From Pseudomonas marginalis (GTDB taxonomy: Bacteria; Pseudomonadota; Gammaproteobacteria; Pseudomonadales; Pseudomonadaceae): a DNA stretch of 64,000 nt. Below, in pieces: positions 19,286-27,868 of the stretch (positions are counted from its first letter, which is position 1; each line of letters starts with the position of its first letter). The notes beneath the pieces are model-generated. The model was not told where the DNA came from. It saw only the letters and a list, made by a program, of their open reading frames with translations, and ran no database searches. Location: assembly GCF_008692035.1 (NCBI RefSeq), contig NZ_VTFG01000001.1, positions 744,001-808,000 of the forward strand, given 5' to 3'. The position numbers and the translations under genes were made by a program.

Positions 19286-20520
19286 ACGCGGCCCTCCTTC
19301 ACGTCGGCGAAGCGCTTGTCGGCGTTGACCAGGCGCTGGATCAGACTGGCCGGACGCCAGTGGTCACCGAATATCCCTTGCAGACGCTCCAGGCGTATAC
19401 GCATTTGCCGCACGCCCTGTTTATCGGCCCAACGCATCGGCCCGCCCGTCACTTCAGGAAAACCGTATCCGTTGAGGTACACGCGATCAATGTCATGGCT
19501 ACTGCCGGCAATGTTTTCCTCAAGAATCTTTGCCCCTTCATTGACCAGCGCCAATAGGCAACGCTCGACGATCTCTTCATCACTGATCTCGCGGCGATAG
19601 AAACCCAGGCCCCGAGACACATTAAGCACCAGCGCGTCTACCTCGGGATCATGCTCAGCCTGCCGGCTGCCTTCTGCATAACGGTAATAGCCCATACGCG
19701 ATTTCTGGCCGAAACGACCGAGCTCGCACAGTTCATTGTCGATCTGCACCAGCGGGTCATTCATGCCCCGCCCAGCCAACTCGCGAGCACGCCACTCCAG
19801 GTCAAGACCGACCACGTCGTACATGCGAAATGGCCCCATAGCAAAGCCGAATTTCTGCAGTGCATCGTCCACCTGCTTGGGTATCGCTCCTTCAAGGAGC
19901 ATTTTGCGCGCCTCGGCCACATAGTTGGCGAGCATACGATTGCCGATGAAGCCGCGGCAGTTGCCGGACACTACCGCCACCTTACCGATGCTCCGCCCAA
20001 ACGCCAGCGCAGCCTCCAACACCGGCGCAGCCGTTTTTTCGCCGCGCACGATCTCAAGCAACTTCATAACGTGAGCAGGGCTGAAGAAGTGGAGGCCCAG
20101 CACCTGCTCAGGGCGACTTGTGACGGCAGCAATGGCGTCGATATCCAAGGCAGAAGTGTTACTGGCCAGGATTGCTCCCGGCTTGAGCGTCTTGTCCACG
20201 GCTTTGAAGATCGCCTGCTTGAGTTCGAGGTTCTCATACACCGCCTCAATCACAAGGTCAGCATCCGCGAGTGCAGCGTAGCTATCCACGCTGCGAATCC
20301 GTGCCAGATTCTGACTGGCCTCTGCGCTACTGATTCGGTCCTTGGTGACCTGGTATGCCCACGTCTCTTCGGCCGTTTTCAGACCGACTTCAACCATCTG
20401 AGGATTGCTGTCCAGCCACAAGACAGGAATACCTGCACTGGCGAGGCTGATAACTATTCCGCGACCCATGGTCCCGGCGCCAATGACGGCGGCCTGCTGC
20501 ACGTTGAACGGGGTGCTCAC
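19282..20520 (-). CDS. 3-hydroxyacyl-CoA dehydrogenase
   Basis: 412 aa. The N-terminal Rossmann motif is VIGAGTMGRG (about 13-22), the catalytic His is in LGLHFFSPAHVMKL, and GFIGNRM marks the domain boundary. Two C-terminal helical domains include GPFRMYDVVGLD and LNGYGFPEVTGGPM. It matches the dehydrogenase part of FadB-type proteins, but no enoyl-CoA hydratase domain is fused and no separate hydratase was found in the cluster. It is the first gene of the operon, divergent from the LysR gene. Confidence 0.93.
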   Translation of the reverse strand: MSTPFNVQQAAVIGAGTMGRGIVISLASAGIPVLWLDSNPQMVEVGLKTAEETWAYQVTKDRISSAEASQNLARIRSVDSYAALADADLVIEAVYENLELKQAIFKAVDKTLKPGAILASNTSALDIDAIAAVTSRPEQVLGLHFFSPAHVMKLLEIVRGEKTAAPVLEAALAFGRSIGKVAVVSGNCRGFIGNRMLANYVAEARKMLLEGAIPKQVDDALQKFGFAMGPFRMYDVVGLDLEWRARELAGRGMNDPLVQIDNELCELGRFGQKSRMGYYRYAEGSRQAEHDPEVDALVLNVSRGLGFYRREISDEEIVERCLLALVNEGAKILEENIAGSSHDIDRVYLNGYGFPEVTGGPMRWADKQGVRQMRIRLERLQGIFGDHWRPASLIQRLVNADKRFADVKEGRV

Positions 20521-20584
20521 GCTTGGCGCTCCTGCTTTGGATGAGAAAGGATTGCCGCCACCCTAAGCAGGCGCCTACTATTTT

Positions 20585-20594
20585 TGAAATTTCA
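20585..20594. promoter_or_regulatory. Palindrome in the divergent LysR/beta-oxidation promoter region
   Basis: TGAAATTTCA is a perfect 10-bp palindrome in an AT-rich patch between the 3-hydroxyacyl-CoA dehydrogenase start and the LysR start. It fits a LysR-type binding site by position; the assignment is inference. Confidence 0.4.
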
Positions 20595-20619
20595 TTTTCA
20601 TATGCCAGGTATTTACTGT

Positions 20620-21519
20620 ATGAATTTAGCGAGCTTCGACCTCAATCTGCTGCGCGTGCTCGACATGTTGTTGCGTGAACAAAATGTCTCACGGGCAGCG
20701 GAGCGATTGGCACTGAGCCAACCAGCTGTGAGCAACTCGCTTTCACGTTTACGCTTGCTGTTCGGGGACCCACTGCTGGTACGCGTCGGCCGCCACATGC
20801 AGCCGACACCCCGAGCACTGGCCTTGGAGGGTCCGATTCGCTCGGCACTGCAACAGATTGAGCAGACCCTCAATGCCGGAGAGACCTTCAACCCGCGCCT
20901 GAGCCATCAACAGATTCGCATCGCCCTGACTGACTTTGTCGAACAATTATGCATGCCGCCACTGCTGACGCGCCTTCAAGAACTGGCGCCGAACCTGCGC
21001 ATCGACATCATGCACCTTGCCTCAAGCCTGCCTGCCGAAGCACTGGACAAGGGTGAACTGGATCTTGTGCTCGGTCGCTTCGACGAGATGCCGGCGCGCT
21101 TTACCCGCCAGCACTGGCACAGCGAAACCCTCTTGGTAGCAGTGCGTAAAGACCACCCGCAGGTGAGCAACTCGCTTGTGCTGGACACCTTCCTGCAGTT
21201 GCGCCATCTCTGGGTACATGGTGGCCAGACACGTGGCATGGTCGACCAGTGGCTGGCCGAACACGGTCTAGTGCGGCAAATTGTCTACACCACACCCAAT
21301 TACCTGCAAGCCGCGCACCTAGTCGCCTGCTCGGATCTGTGTGTTGTCTTGCCCTGTCAACTGGCGCGTCAGTTCGCAACACTGCTGCCACTACAACTGT
21401 TCGATCTGCCCTTCGCCCTTGGGGAGTTCCACCTCGAACTGGTCTATCTGGCGCAACGCCAACATGATCCAGCCCTGGCCTGGCTGATCGACCAGATCCT
21501 TGCTATTCGCCCAGCATAG
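20620..21519 (+). CDS. LysR-family transcription regulator
   Basis: About 299 aa from ATG 20620, which gives the standard LysR N-terminus MNLASFDLNLLRVLDMLL. The HTH is at about 18-50 (NVSRAAERLALSQPAVSNSLSRL), and a two-lobed effector-binding domain follows from about 90. It diverges from the beta-oxidation operon 20520-13359 and probably activates it in response to a pathway intermediate. An in-frame ATG at 20584 would lengthen the protein into the promoter and is rejected. Confidence 0.92.
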   Translation: MNLASFDLNLLRVLDMLLREQNVSRAAERLALSQPAVSNSLSRLRLLFGDPLLVRVGRHMQPTPRALALEGPIRSALQQIEQTLNAGETFNPRLSHQQIRIALTDFVEQLCMPPLLTRLQELAPNLRIDIMHLASSLPAEALDKGELDLVLGRFDEMPARFTRQHWHSETLLVAVRKDHPQVSNSLVLDTFLQLRHLWVHGGQTRGMVDQWLAEHGLVRQIVYTTPNYLQAAHLVACSDLCVVLPCQLARQFATLLPLQLFDLPFALGEFHLELVYLAQRQHDPALAWLIDQILAIRPA

Positions 21520-21600
21520 GCGAGGTGTCATTTACGAACCGTGCCTAATCCTGATCTCAGCCACGGCGATCACTGCCGGTGATATATGACCGAATGAAAA

Positions 21601-21645
21601 ATAGCTTACACAATGTCATCTGGAAGACGTTTCCTCCCAATAACG
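21601..21645 (+). repeat. 45-bp interspersed element, copy B
   Basis: 39 of 45 bases are identical to copy A (11927-11971), in the same orientation. It lies in the 558-bp gap between LysR and FadL, about 430 bp before the FadL start. The rest of that gap (21646-22077) holds no supported gene. Confidence 0.7.
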
Positions 21646-22077
21646 CACCCTACCATCAACTCCGTAAGCGCCATTGCCATAACAATAATCCAGGCGCTAC
21701 CGGAGATCGCTTATGTATGCATCAACGCTCGTCGCTATCCCTCCCTCCCCGTCCTATCGACGTCTCATCACGCAGCCTATTTGTTCATCCTTAGTGGGCA
21801 CTGGCTTCGCCGAGCAAGGCCGACGCGCCAGTTCATCCACGCGCACCCCAGAGCGTGACAAGCAAAGTCCTTTTGGTGGAACCGTTGTCCGAAGTCTACC
21901 AAGAGCGCCATTGCGGCCATCGCTGATCTAGAATCCCTTGTAAGCCTTGGGCTGCATGAAGATGAGCAATTATTACGGTTACACCAGATCCGCTTCTTTG
22001 CACCTAGTGCATGGCGAAAAACGTGATCGCTTCAAAGTGGTGATGAACCACGCTGTCACCCTGTTCGGAGTAAAACA

Positions 22078-23352
22078 GTGAACAAGATTATTCTCCAAAG
22101 CACTTTCGCACTGACCGCCTGCGCGTTTTGCGCCACCGCTGTTGCCAATGGCCTGGCCGTCAACGAGCAAAGCGCGAGCGGTGCCGGCATTGCCTATGCC
22201 GGCCGCGCCTCTACGGCGCTGGATGCCAGCACTGTCTATGGTAACCCCGCCGGTCTGAGCAAGCTCAAGCGCACCGAGGTCAGTGGTGGCTTTGCGTTAA
22301 TCAGCGCCAAAGTCGATATCAGTGACGCCCAGAGCAGTGCCTCGGGCAGCAACAAAGGTGATTCGGTACCACTGACTGCGGTGCCTTTCGGCTACTTTTC
22401 TACACCGATCAATCAGGACTTCACCTTCGGCATGGGCGTTTATGTCCCCAACGGCCTGGTCAACGATTATGAACGCAACTTCCAGGGACGCTATCACGGC
22501 AGCTATAGCAAGGTACAAGTGATCACCTTGCAGCCAACTCTCGCTTATCGCATCAACGATCGCGTCACCATCGGCGGCGGCCCAACCATTAACCACATAG
22601 AAGGCAATCTGCAGAACGATCTGGCCACCGGCGCACTGAATGCCGGCAGGGACACCCAGATCAAGATCAAGGGCGACGATACCGCGCTCGGCTACAACCT
22701 TGGCCTGATGGTCGATCTGAGTGACGCTACCACTTGGGGCATTACTTACCACTCCAAGGTCGACTATCACCTCACAGGCCACACTGAAGTGAGCGATTCT
22801 CCAAGCATTTTCGGCCTGAACGGCAAGTACAAAGCCTCGCTGGATGCGACCCTCCCGGAGTCGGTGAATACCTCTTTAACTCATCGTTTCAACGAGCGTT
22901 GGACCGGTTACCTGGGTTCCACCTGGACGCGCTGGAGCCGCCTATCGAAGCTCGAGGCAAAGAATAAAGGTGTCCCACCGCTCGGGCAGCAACTCGGCTT
23001 CAACACCATTGGCGAAGAGCTGAATTGGCACGACACCTTGTCGGTGGCAGTGGGTGCCTCCTATCAGCTTGATAAGCAGTGGGTGCTGCGTGCGGGCTTC
23101 GCCTATGATCCTTCACCGACCACCAATTCCGACCGGGAAGTGCGTATTCCTGTGGGCAACCGCCGCGCCCTGACCTTGGGTGCTGGCTACTCACCCAACG
23201 CAGACCTCACCGTCGACCTTGCCTACGCCTACCTGTGGGAAAACCGCAGCTCGGTTAGTCAAGCCAATACCTCCGGACTCCAACCAGCCTATAGCGCCAA
23301 GTACGAGAACAGCGCCAACGGCTTGGTGGCGCAACTGACGTATCGTTTTTGA
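22078..23352 (+). CDS. FadL/TodX-family outer-membrane hydrophobic-substrate transporter
   Basis: 424 aa. The start is GTG 22078, supported by GGAG 8 bp upstream. A signal peptide (cut near AVA-NGLAV) is followed by the family hallmarks NEQSASGAGIAYAGRAS and YGNPAGLSKL (NPA motif), then about 14 predicted beta-strands ending in VAQLTYRF. It moves fatty acids or hydrophobic hydrocarbons across the outer membrane by lateral diffusion. Its place beside the beta-oxidation cluster suggests it imports that pathway's substrate. Confidence 0.93.
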   Translation: MNKIILQSTFALTACAFCATAVANGLAVNEQSASGAGIAYAGRASTALDASTVYGNPAGLSKLKRTEVSGGFALISAKVDISDAQSSASGSNKGDSVPLTAVPFGYFSTPINQDFTFGMGVYVPNGLVNDYERNFQGRYHGSYSKVQVITLQPTLAYRINDRVTIGGGPTINHIEGNLQNDLATGALNAGRDTQIKIKGDDTALGYNLGLMVDLSDATTWGITYHSKVDYHLTGHTEVSDSPSIFGLNGKYKASLDATLPESVNTSLTHRFNERWTGYLGSTWTRWSRLSKLEAKNKGVPPLGQQLGFNTIGEELNWHDTLSVAVGASYQLDKQWVLRAGFAYDPSPTTNSDREVRIPVGNRRALTLGAGYSPNADLTVDLAYAYLWENRSSVSQANTSGLQPAYSAKYENSANGLVAQLTYRF

Positions 23353-23375
23353 GTCCAACGCAACGCTCTATCTGG

Positions 23376-23406
23376 CATGGGTTTGCTCCTGATAAGCAAA
23401 CCCATG
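23376..23406 (+). terminator. Hairpin after the FadL gene (terminator-like, no T-run)
   Basis: A 12-bp perfect stem (CATGGGTTTGCT / AGCAAACCCATG) with a 7-nt loop lies 24 bp after the stop. It lacks a T-tract, so termination strength is uncertain. Confidence 0.5.
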
Positions 23407-23545
23407 TCAGCGTTAGCATGCAAAAACACTTCCCATCAAAGGGCACAGATGCCCGTCATCGCTGAAGGCTTGTTCGGCAGGTGAAAGCCGCCCTATGAGC
23501 AATAAGTGAAGATGCCTTTCGGAACAATGCCCCCAGCAATCGTCA

Positions 23546-23591
23546 AACTATATTTTTCGTATAGCGCTTAAACTATATAATACGTATAGTT
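23546..23591. promoter_or_regulatory. Two HxlR-type operator-like inverted repeats
   Basis: Site 1 (23546-23566) is AACTATA-N7-TATAGCG; site 2 (23571-23591) is AACTATA-N7-TATAGTT, with perfect 7-bp arms in site 2. Both spacers end in CG and the centres are 25 bp apart. ACTATA/TATAGT arms resemble operators of HxlR/YodB regulators, and the HxlR gene lies 230 bp downstream, so autoregulation is likely but inferred. Confidence 0.6.
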
Positions 23592-23634
23592 AAATAATTG
23601 GACTTACCCAACAAATTCAGGCAGTGAGCAACAC

Positions 23635-23823
23635 ATGAAAACGGCTGTGAGATCAGCGGCAATAGGCACGGAAACGCTGCCCTCTTTCCATTGGGGGGGG
23701 GCGCGGTTAGCGGCGCTGCCGGAGGGAAAAATTTCTAGCCTTGAACTGCTGGAGAACTTCCAGCCTGACTATCGGCTACCGCATTCCGCTGCGTATCGGC
23801 TGAGCGGAATATGTACAATGAGA
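23635..23823 (+). other. Possible gene remnant with a G9 tract upstream of the HxlR gene
   Basis: An ATG-started frame directly after the operators reads ARLAALPEGKISSLELLENF, which resembles the N-terminal motif of amidase-signature enzymes. Codon quality then fades and the frame runs on into the HxlR gene in another frame. A run of nine G (23693-23701) lies inside. It may be the stump of a gene once driven from the operator region, or chance coding. Confidence 0.3.
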
Positions 23824-23824
23824 C

Positions 23825-24484
23825 ATGACAAACAAAACCTACGGTCAAATCTGCCCAATAGCCCGATCGCTCGACGTACTTGGAGATCGCTGGACGCTGC
23901 TCTTGATTCGCGAACTCCTGTTAGGTCCGAAGCGATTCAAGGACATGCTCGCGATTCTGCCTGCAATGGGTACAAACCGGCTGTCCGAACGCCTGGCCAT
24001 GCTGGTCCAGAACGGCGTCATTCAACAAGTCACGCTACGCACGCCTCCTACTACGCCAGCTTACGAGCTGACGGCTTTGGGCGAGCAATTACGCAAACCA
24101 GTGCTCGCGTTGGGATTCTGGGGACTGGGTCTGCCGATCGACGAGCGCATCGATCCGGCCAGTGCTCGTGCGGAGCTCATAGCCCTTTGCCTGACAAGCG
24201 CGAACGATTCGGCGACGAGCGCCGGTTTGCAGGAGCTGTACGAGTTTCAGGTGGGGGCGGAGGTCTTCCATGTTCAAGTAAACGACGGGACCCTGTTGGC
24301 ACGGTCTGGGCCAAGCACAGAGCCCACCGACGTCAAGATACAGTGCGACATGGAAACCTTCATCGCGCTAGTCCTGCGCCAGATCACTCCAACGCGTGCG
24401 CTTCGCGAAGGGCACGCAAAGCTGCTGCAAGGGGATCGGCCAGCGTTTACACGTGTGTTCAAAGTACTCGAGTACAAGCCCTAA
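23825..24484 (+). CDS. HxlR-family regulator with C-terminal SCP2-like domain
   Basis: 219 aa. The N-terminal winged HTH of HxlR type (about 5-100) has CPIARSLDVLGDRWTLLLIR and MGTNRLSERLAMLVQNGVI. The C-terminal part (about 135-217: YEFQVGAEVFHVQVNDGTL, VKIQCDMETFIALV, LLQGDRPAFTRVFKV) resembles an SCP2 sterol-carrier fold, which could bind a lipophilic effector. It probably regulates the GMC/OYE/hydrolase cluster that follows and itself through the two operators. The 24485-24759 gap before the next gene shows nothing clear. Confidence 0.88.
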   Translation: MTNKTYGQICPIARSLDVLGDRWTLLLIRELLLGPKRFKDMLAILPAMGTNRLSERLAMLVQNGVIQQVTLRTPPTTPAYELTALGEQLRKPVLALGFWGLGLPIDERIDPASARAELIALCLTSANDSATSAGLQELYEFQVGAEVFHVQVNDGTLLARSGPSTEPTDVKIQCDMETFIALVLRQITPTRALREGHAKLLQGDRPAFTRVFKVLEYKP

Positions 24485-24759
24485 GACCGCAGGCCCTCTA
24501 CCACTTCCCCTCGCTTCATGAGAATCGGGGGGCCTTGGCTCGACGCCAGCCTCCCACTCGCCTCGCCTTTCACCCTACCAGCTGTCAAACATTTGCTGAT
24601 CCGTCAGCCGTCCCTATTTTGCCTTTACCTACCTGAATCCGATGTTGCCCGGAGGTGAACCTGCGCCCGTCGCGCGCTCATACAACAAACATCCCATTCA
24701 GCAATGCCTGTCCTGTGACTAGTGTCCGAAGCGCCATTACAAAAATAAGGAGACGCAAC

Positions 24760-24813
24760 ATGACTAGTTTTTTCACGTATGTACGTAGCGCTTGCCTGAG
24801 CCGCACGCAATGA
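24760..24813 (+). CDS. 17-codon leader ORF overlapping the GMC start
   Basis: An ATG with a strong SD (AAGGAG 5 bp upstream) reads MTSFFTYVRSACLSRTQ, and its TGA overlaps the ATG of the GMC oxidoreductase (ATGA at 24810-24813). The GMC gene has no SD of its own, so this small ORF probably brings ribosomes to it by coupling. It could instead be the stump of a deleted gene. Confidence 0.55.
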   Translation: MTSFFTYVRSACLSRTQ

Positions 24814-26462
24814 ATCCATCCTTCGATTTCGACTACATCGTTATCGGTTCTGGATTTGGTGGCAGCGTGTCCACCTTCCGGTTAACCGAAAAAGGCTATT
24901 CCGTCGCCGTAATGGAGATGGGCCGACGCTGGACGGCTGAGGATTTTCCCAAATCTAACTGGGACACGCGTCGCTGGATGTGGCGACCCGGGCTGAAAAT
25001 GTTCGGCTTCTACAACATGCGTCTGTTCCGCCACGTGATGATCGTGAGCGGCAACGCATTCGGTGGAGGATCCATCACCTACGCCAATGTCTTGCTGACA
25101 CCGCGCGATAGCGTATGGAGTGAGGGTTCTTGGGCTGGCTTGGCGGACTGGAAACGGATCATGCCGCCGTACTACGCCACGGCGGAGAAGATGCTGGGCG
25201 TAACAGAGAGCAAGATCATGGGTGAGGCCGATCTGCGCCTCAAGAAAATGGCGGATTTGCAAGGTATCGGACACACGTATCACGCCCCCCACGTAGGAAC
25301 CTTCTTTGCTCCCGACGGTGAAGCAGGCGGCAAGACCTACCCGGATCCTTACTTCAATGGCGAGGGCCCGGAGCGCGGGACCTGCACCGGTTGCGGTGGC
25401 TGCATGATGGGTTGCAAGCACAACGCCAAGAACACCCTCGATAAGAACTACCTCTATCTGGCGCAAAAGCGTGGCGCCCAGGTTTTTGCCGAGACTAAGG
25501 TGGTGGACGTCCGGCCCCTCAATGGCAAAGAAGACGGCAGTGACGGCTATGAAGTCTTCACAGAATGCTCGACCGCCTGGTTCAACAAGCAGCGTCGCAG
25601 CTTCCGTTGCCGCGGTGTGGTCTTCGCCGCATCGTCGTTGGGCACGATGGAGTTGTTGTTCCGGCTCAAGCAAAGCGGGTCATTGCCACGCATCAGCGAC
25701 GACCTCGGAAAGCGTGTGCGCACCAATGCCGAGTCCCTAATCGGCGTGCGTTTTCCTGCCGCGGACAAAAGCATGTCGCCAGGACTGGCGGGGGGGGGTG
25801 GCATCTATCTCGATGAGCGCACCCACATTGGCGTCGTGCGTTACCCGGAAGGCTCAGATGCGGTGGGTTTGATGATGACCTTGCTGTGCGGCGGACGTGC
25901 CGGGTGGACACGGATTTTTACCTGGCTATGGACGCTGCTCACCCACCCACTGCAAGCAATGCACGTGCATAACCCCATCGGTTTTGCGCGTCAGACCATG
26001 TTATTGCTGGTGATGCAGACAGTGGACGCGTCGCTCGACATGCGGCTCAAGCGCCGCTGGTTCTGGCCATTCGCAAAACAGCTCGACAGCGAGGGCGGCC
26101 CCATCCCCACCTTCATTCCAGAGGCGAATGCCTTTGCCGAAAAAGGCGCAAAAGCGCTTGGCGGCATACCGACGACCTTTCTGTCCGAGATTTTATTCAA
26201 CATCCCCACCACGGCGCACTGCATGGGGGGCTGTGCGATGGCGGACTCACCGGAGCGCGGCGTGATGGACGTACAGAACCGTGTCTTCGGCTATCAGAAC
26301 TTGCTGGTCTGCGACGGTTCGATGCTCAGCGCCAATCTCGGGGTTAATCCAAGCCTGACGATCACCGCGCTGACCGAGCACGCCATGTCGTACATCCCAG
26401 TGAAAAACACGCAAACCCAGCGGGTGTCGGCCCCCATCCCGCTGCACACCCTTCAATCTTGA
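24810..26462 (+). CDS. GMC-family oxidoreductase (cholesterol-oxidase-like)
   Basis: About 550 aa. The N-terminal FAD Rossmann motif is DYIVIGSGFGGSVSTFRL, and GNAFGGGSITYANVL is typical of the family. A Cys cluster CTGCGGCMMGCKHNAK follows (about 195-210). The C-terminal part has NIPTTAHCMGGC and VCDGSMLSANLGVNPSLTI. It would oxidise an alcohol or sterol-like hydroxyl using FAD. A run of nine G at 25790-25798, coding GLAGGGG, is a possible slippage site. Translation probably depends on the leader ORF. It heads a run of OYE, hydrolase and SCP2 genes under the HxlR regulator. Confidence 0.9.
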   Translation: MNPSFDFDYIVIGSGFGGSVSTFRLTEKGYSVAVMEMGRRWTAEDFPKSNWDTRRWMWRPGLKMFGFYNMRLFRHVMIVSGNAFGGGSITYANVLLTPRDSVWSEGSWAGLADWKRIMPPYYATAEKMLGVTESKIMGEADLRLKKMADLQGIGHTYHAPHVGTFFAPDGEAGGKTYPDPYFNGEGPERGTCTGCGGCMMGCKHNAKNTLDKNYLYLAQKRGAQVFAETKVVDVRPLNGKEDGSDGYEVFTECSTAWFNKQRRSFRCRGVVFAASSLGTMELLFRLKQSGSLPRISDDLGKRVRTNAESLIGVRFPAADKSMSPGLAGGGGIYLDERTHIGVVRYPEGSDAVGLMMTLLCGGRAGWTRIFTWLWTLLTHPLQAMHVHNPIGFARQTMLLLVMQTVDASLDMRLKRRWFWPFAKQLDSEGGPIPTFIPEANAFAEKGAKALGGIPTTFLSEILFNIPTTAHCMGGCAMADSPERGVMDVQNRVFGYQNLLVCDGSMLSANLGVNPSLTITALTEHAMSYIPVKNTQTQRVSAPIPLHTLQS

Positions 26463-26486
26463 AATAGCCCTTATAGAGAACTCACC

Positions 26487-27752
26487 ATGACCTCCTCCGC
26501 GCCTGAAGAAAATCTGCTGAACCAGCCCTTGCAACTCCCGAACGGCAGTGTTTTTCGCAACCGTCTTGGCAAGGCGTCCATGAGCGAAACGCTGGGCACC
26601 TACAACAATCACCCGACATTAAAACTGGTCGAGTTATACCGGCGCTGGTCCGCGTCGGGCATTGGTTTGCTCATAACCGGAAATGTGATGATCGACCGGC
26701 GTGCACTCGGTGAACCAGGCAACGTGGTGATCGAGGATGAAGCTGACTTGCCTGTGCTACGCCAGTGGGCCCGTGCTGCAACCGAGCAGGGCGCGGCGAT
26801 CTGGGTGCAGCTTAATCACCCTGGCAAGCAGTCGACCAAAGGCTTGAATGACAGCAACCTCGCGCCATCAGCCGTCCCGTTCCGCGAGGACATGGCCGCA
26901 CTCTTCGAGACCCCGCGCGAAGCCACTACAGCCGAGATCGAAGACATCATCCAGCGCTTTGGGCGCAGCGCGGCCATTTGCAAGAAGGCCGGTTTCAGCG
27001 GCGTGCAGATCCATGGCGCGCACGGTTATCTGATCAACCAGTTCCTGTCGCCACACCACAATCGGCGTACGGATGAATGGGGTGGCAGCCCGGAAAAGCG
27101 TCGGCGTTTCGTGCTGGCCGTTTATACCGAGATCCGTCGCCAGGTCGGTGCCGATTTTCCCGTTGGTATAAAACTCAACTCAGCGGATTTCCAGCGCGGA
27201 GGCTTCACCGAAGAAGAATCAATGGCGACGATTCATGCACTCGCCGAAGCAGGCATCGACCTGATTGAGATTTCGGGGGGCACCTACGAGGCTCCAGCCA
27301 TGAGCGGCGGCCTCCAAGAGACTAAAAAAGCATCCACCGTAGCGCGTGAGGCGTACTTTCTTGAGTTTGCTGAAAAGGTGCGCGCCTCGATCGAGGTGCC
27401 TTTGATGGTCACTGGCGGTTTTCGCAGTGCCACTGCCATGAACACTGCGCTGCGTTCCGGAGCGCTCGATGTCATTGGCCTCGCGCGGCTATTGGCCATT
27501 GATCCCGAAGCACCGGCAGCCCTGCTGCAAGGCCAGGACAGTCAACAGCGTGTAAAACCGATCACCACAGGTATCAAACAAATTGATCAGATGGGGGTCA
27601 TGGAAATCTTCTGGTACACGCTGCAACTCAAACGAATCGCCAATGGCGGTGATCCACGCCCTAATGAAAGCGGGCTTTGGGCGCTTTCAAAATCGGTGAT
27701 GAAAAGCGGCTGGGGCACGTTCCGTACACGGCGCATGCGCACGCGGGTATGA
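26487..27752 (+). CDS. NADH:flavin oxidoreductase, Old Yellow Enzyme family
   Basis: 421 aa FMN TIM-barrel ene-reductase. Motifs are NRLGKASMSE (flavin site), WVQLNHPGKQ, and IHGAHGYLINQFLSPHHNRR with the substrate-activating His pair region, then DEWGGSPEKR and PLMVTGGFRS (phosphate grip). It would reduce an activated C=C bond such as an enone formed after GMC oxidation of an allylic alcohol. The gap to the GMC gene is 24 bp, so it is in the same operon. Confidence 0.93.
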   Translation: MTSSAPEENLLNQPLQLPNGSVFRNRLGKASMSETLGTYNNHPTLKLVELYRRWSASGIGLLITGNVMIDRRALGEPGNVVIEDEADLPVLRQWARAATEQGAAIWVQLNHPGKQSTKGLNDSNLAPSAVPFREDMAALFETPREATTAEIEDIIQRFGRSAAICKKAGFSGVQIHGAHGYLINQFLSPHHNRRTDEWGGSPEKRRRFVLAVYTEIRRQVGADFPVGIKLNSADFQRGGFTEEESMATIHALAEAGIDLIEISGGTYEAPAMSGGLQETKKASTVAREAYFLEFAEKVRASIEVPLMVTGGFRSATAMNTALRSGALDVIGLARLLAIDPEAPAALLQGQDSQQRVKPITTGIKQIDQMGVMEIFWYTLQLKRIANGGDPRPNESGLWALSKSVMKSGWGTFRTRRMRTRV

Positions 27753-27868
27753 GCCCGCAGCTCGCCAAAGATCCAATCGCATCGTTCGCCACTGCGTCTC
27801 TATCTGGACCAAGGTTTTGATGGCGATGCATATCAAGACATGACAATAACCACCTGGAAGACTTCAAC

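Noticed and set aside
23635..24636. A 333-codon plus-strand frame overlapping the HxlR gene
   Set aside because: Only its first 50-60 codons look coding; the rest is the HxlR gene read in another frame and has the Arg/Ser/His-rich look of a shadow.
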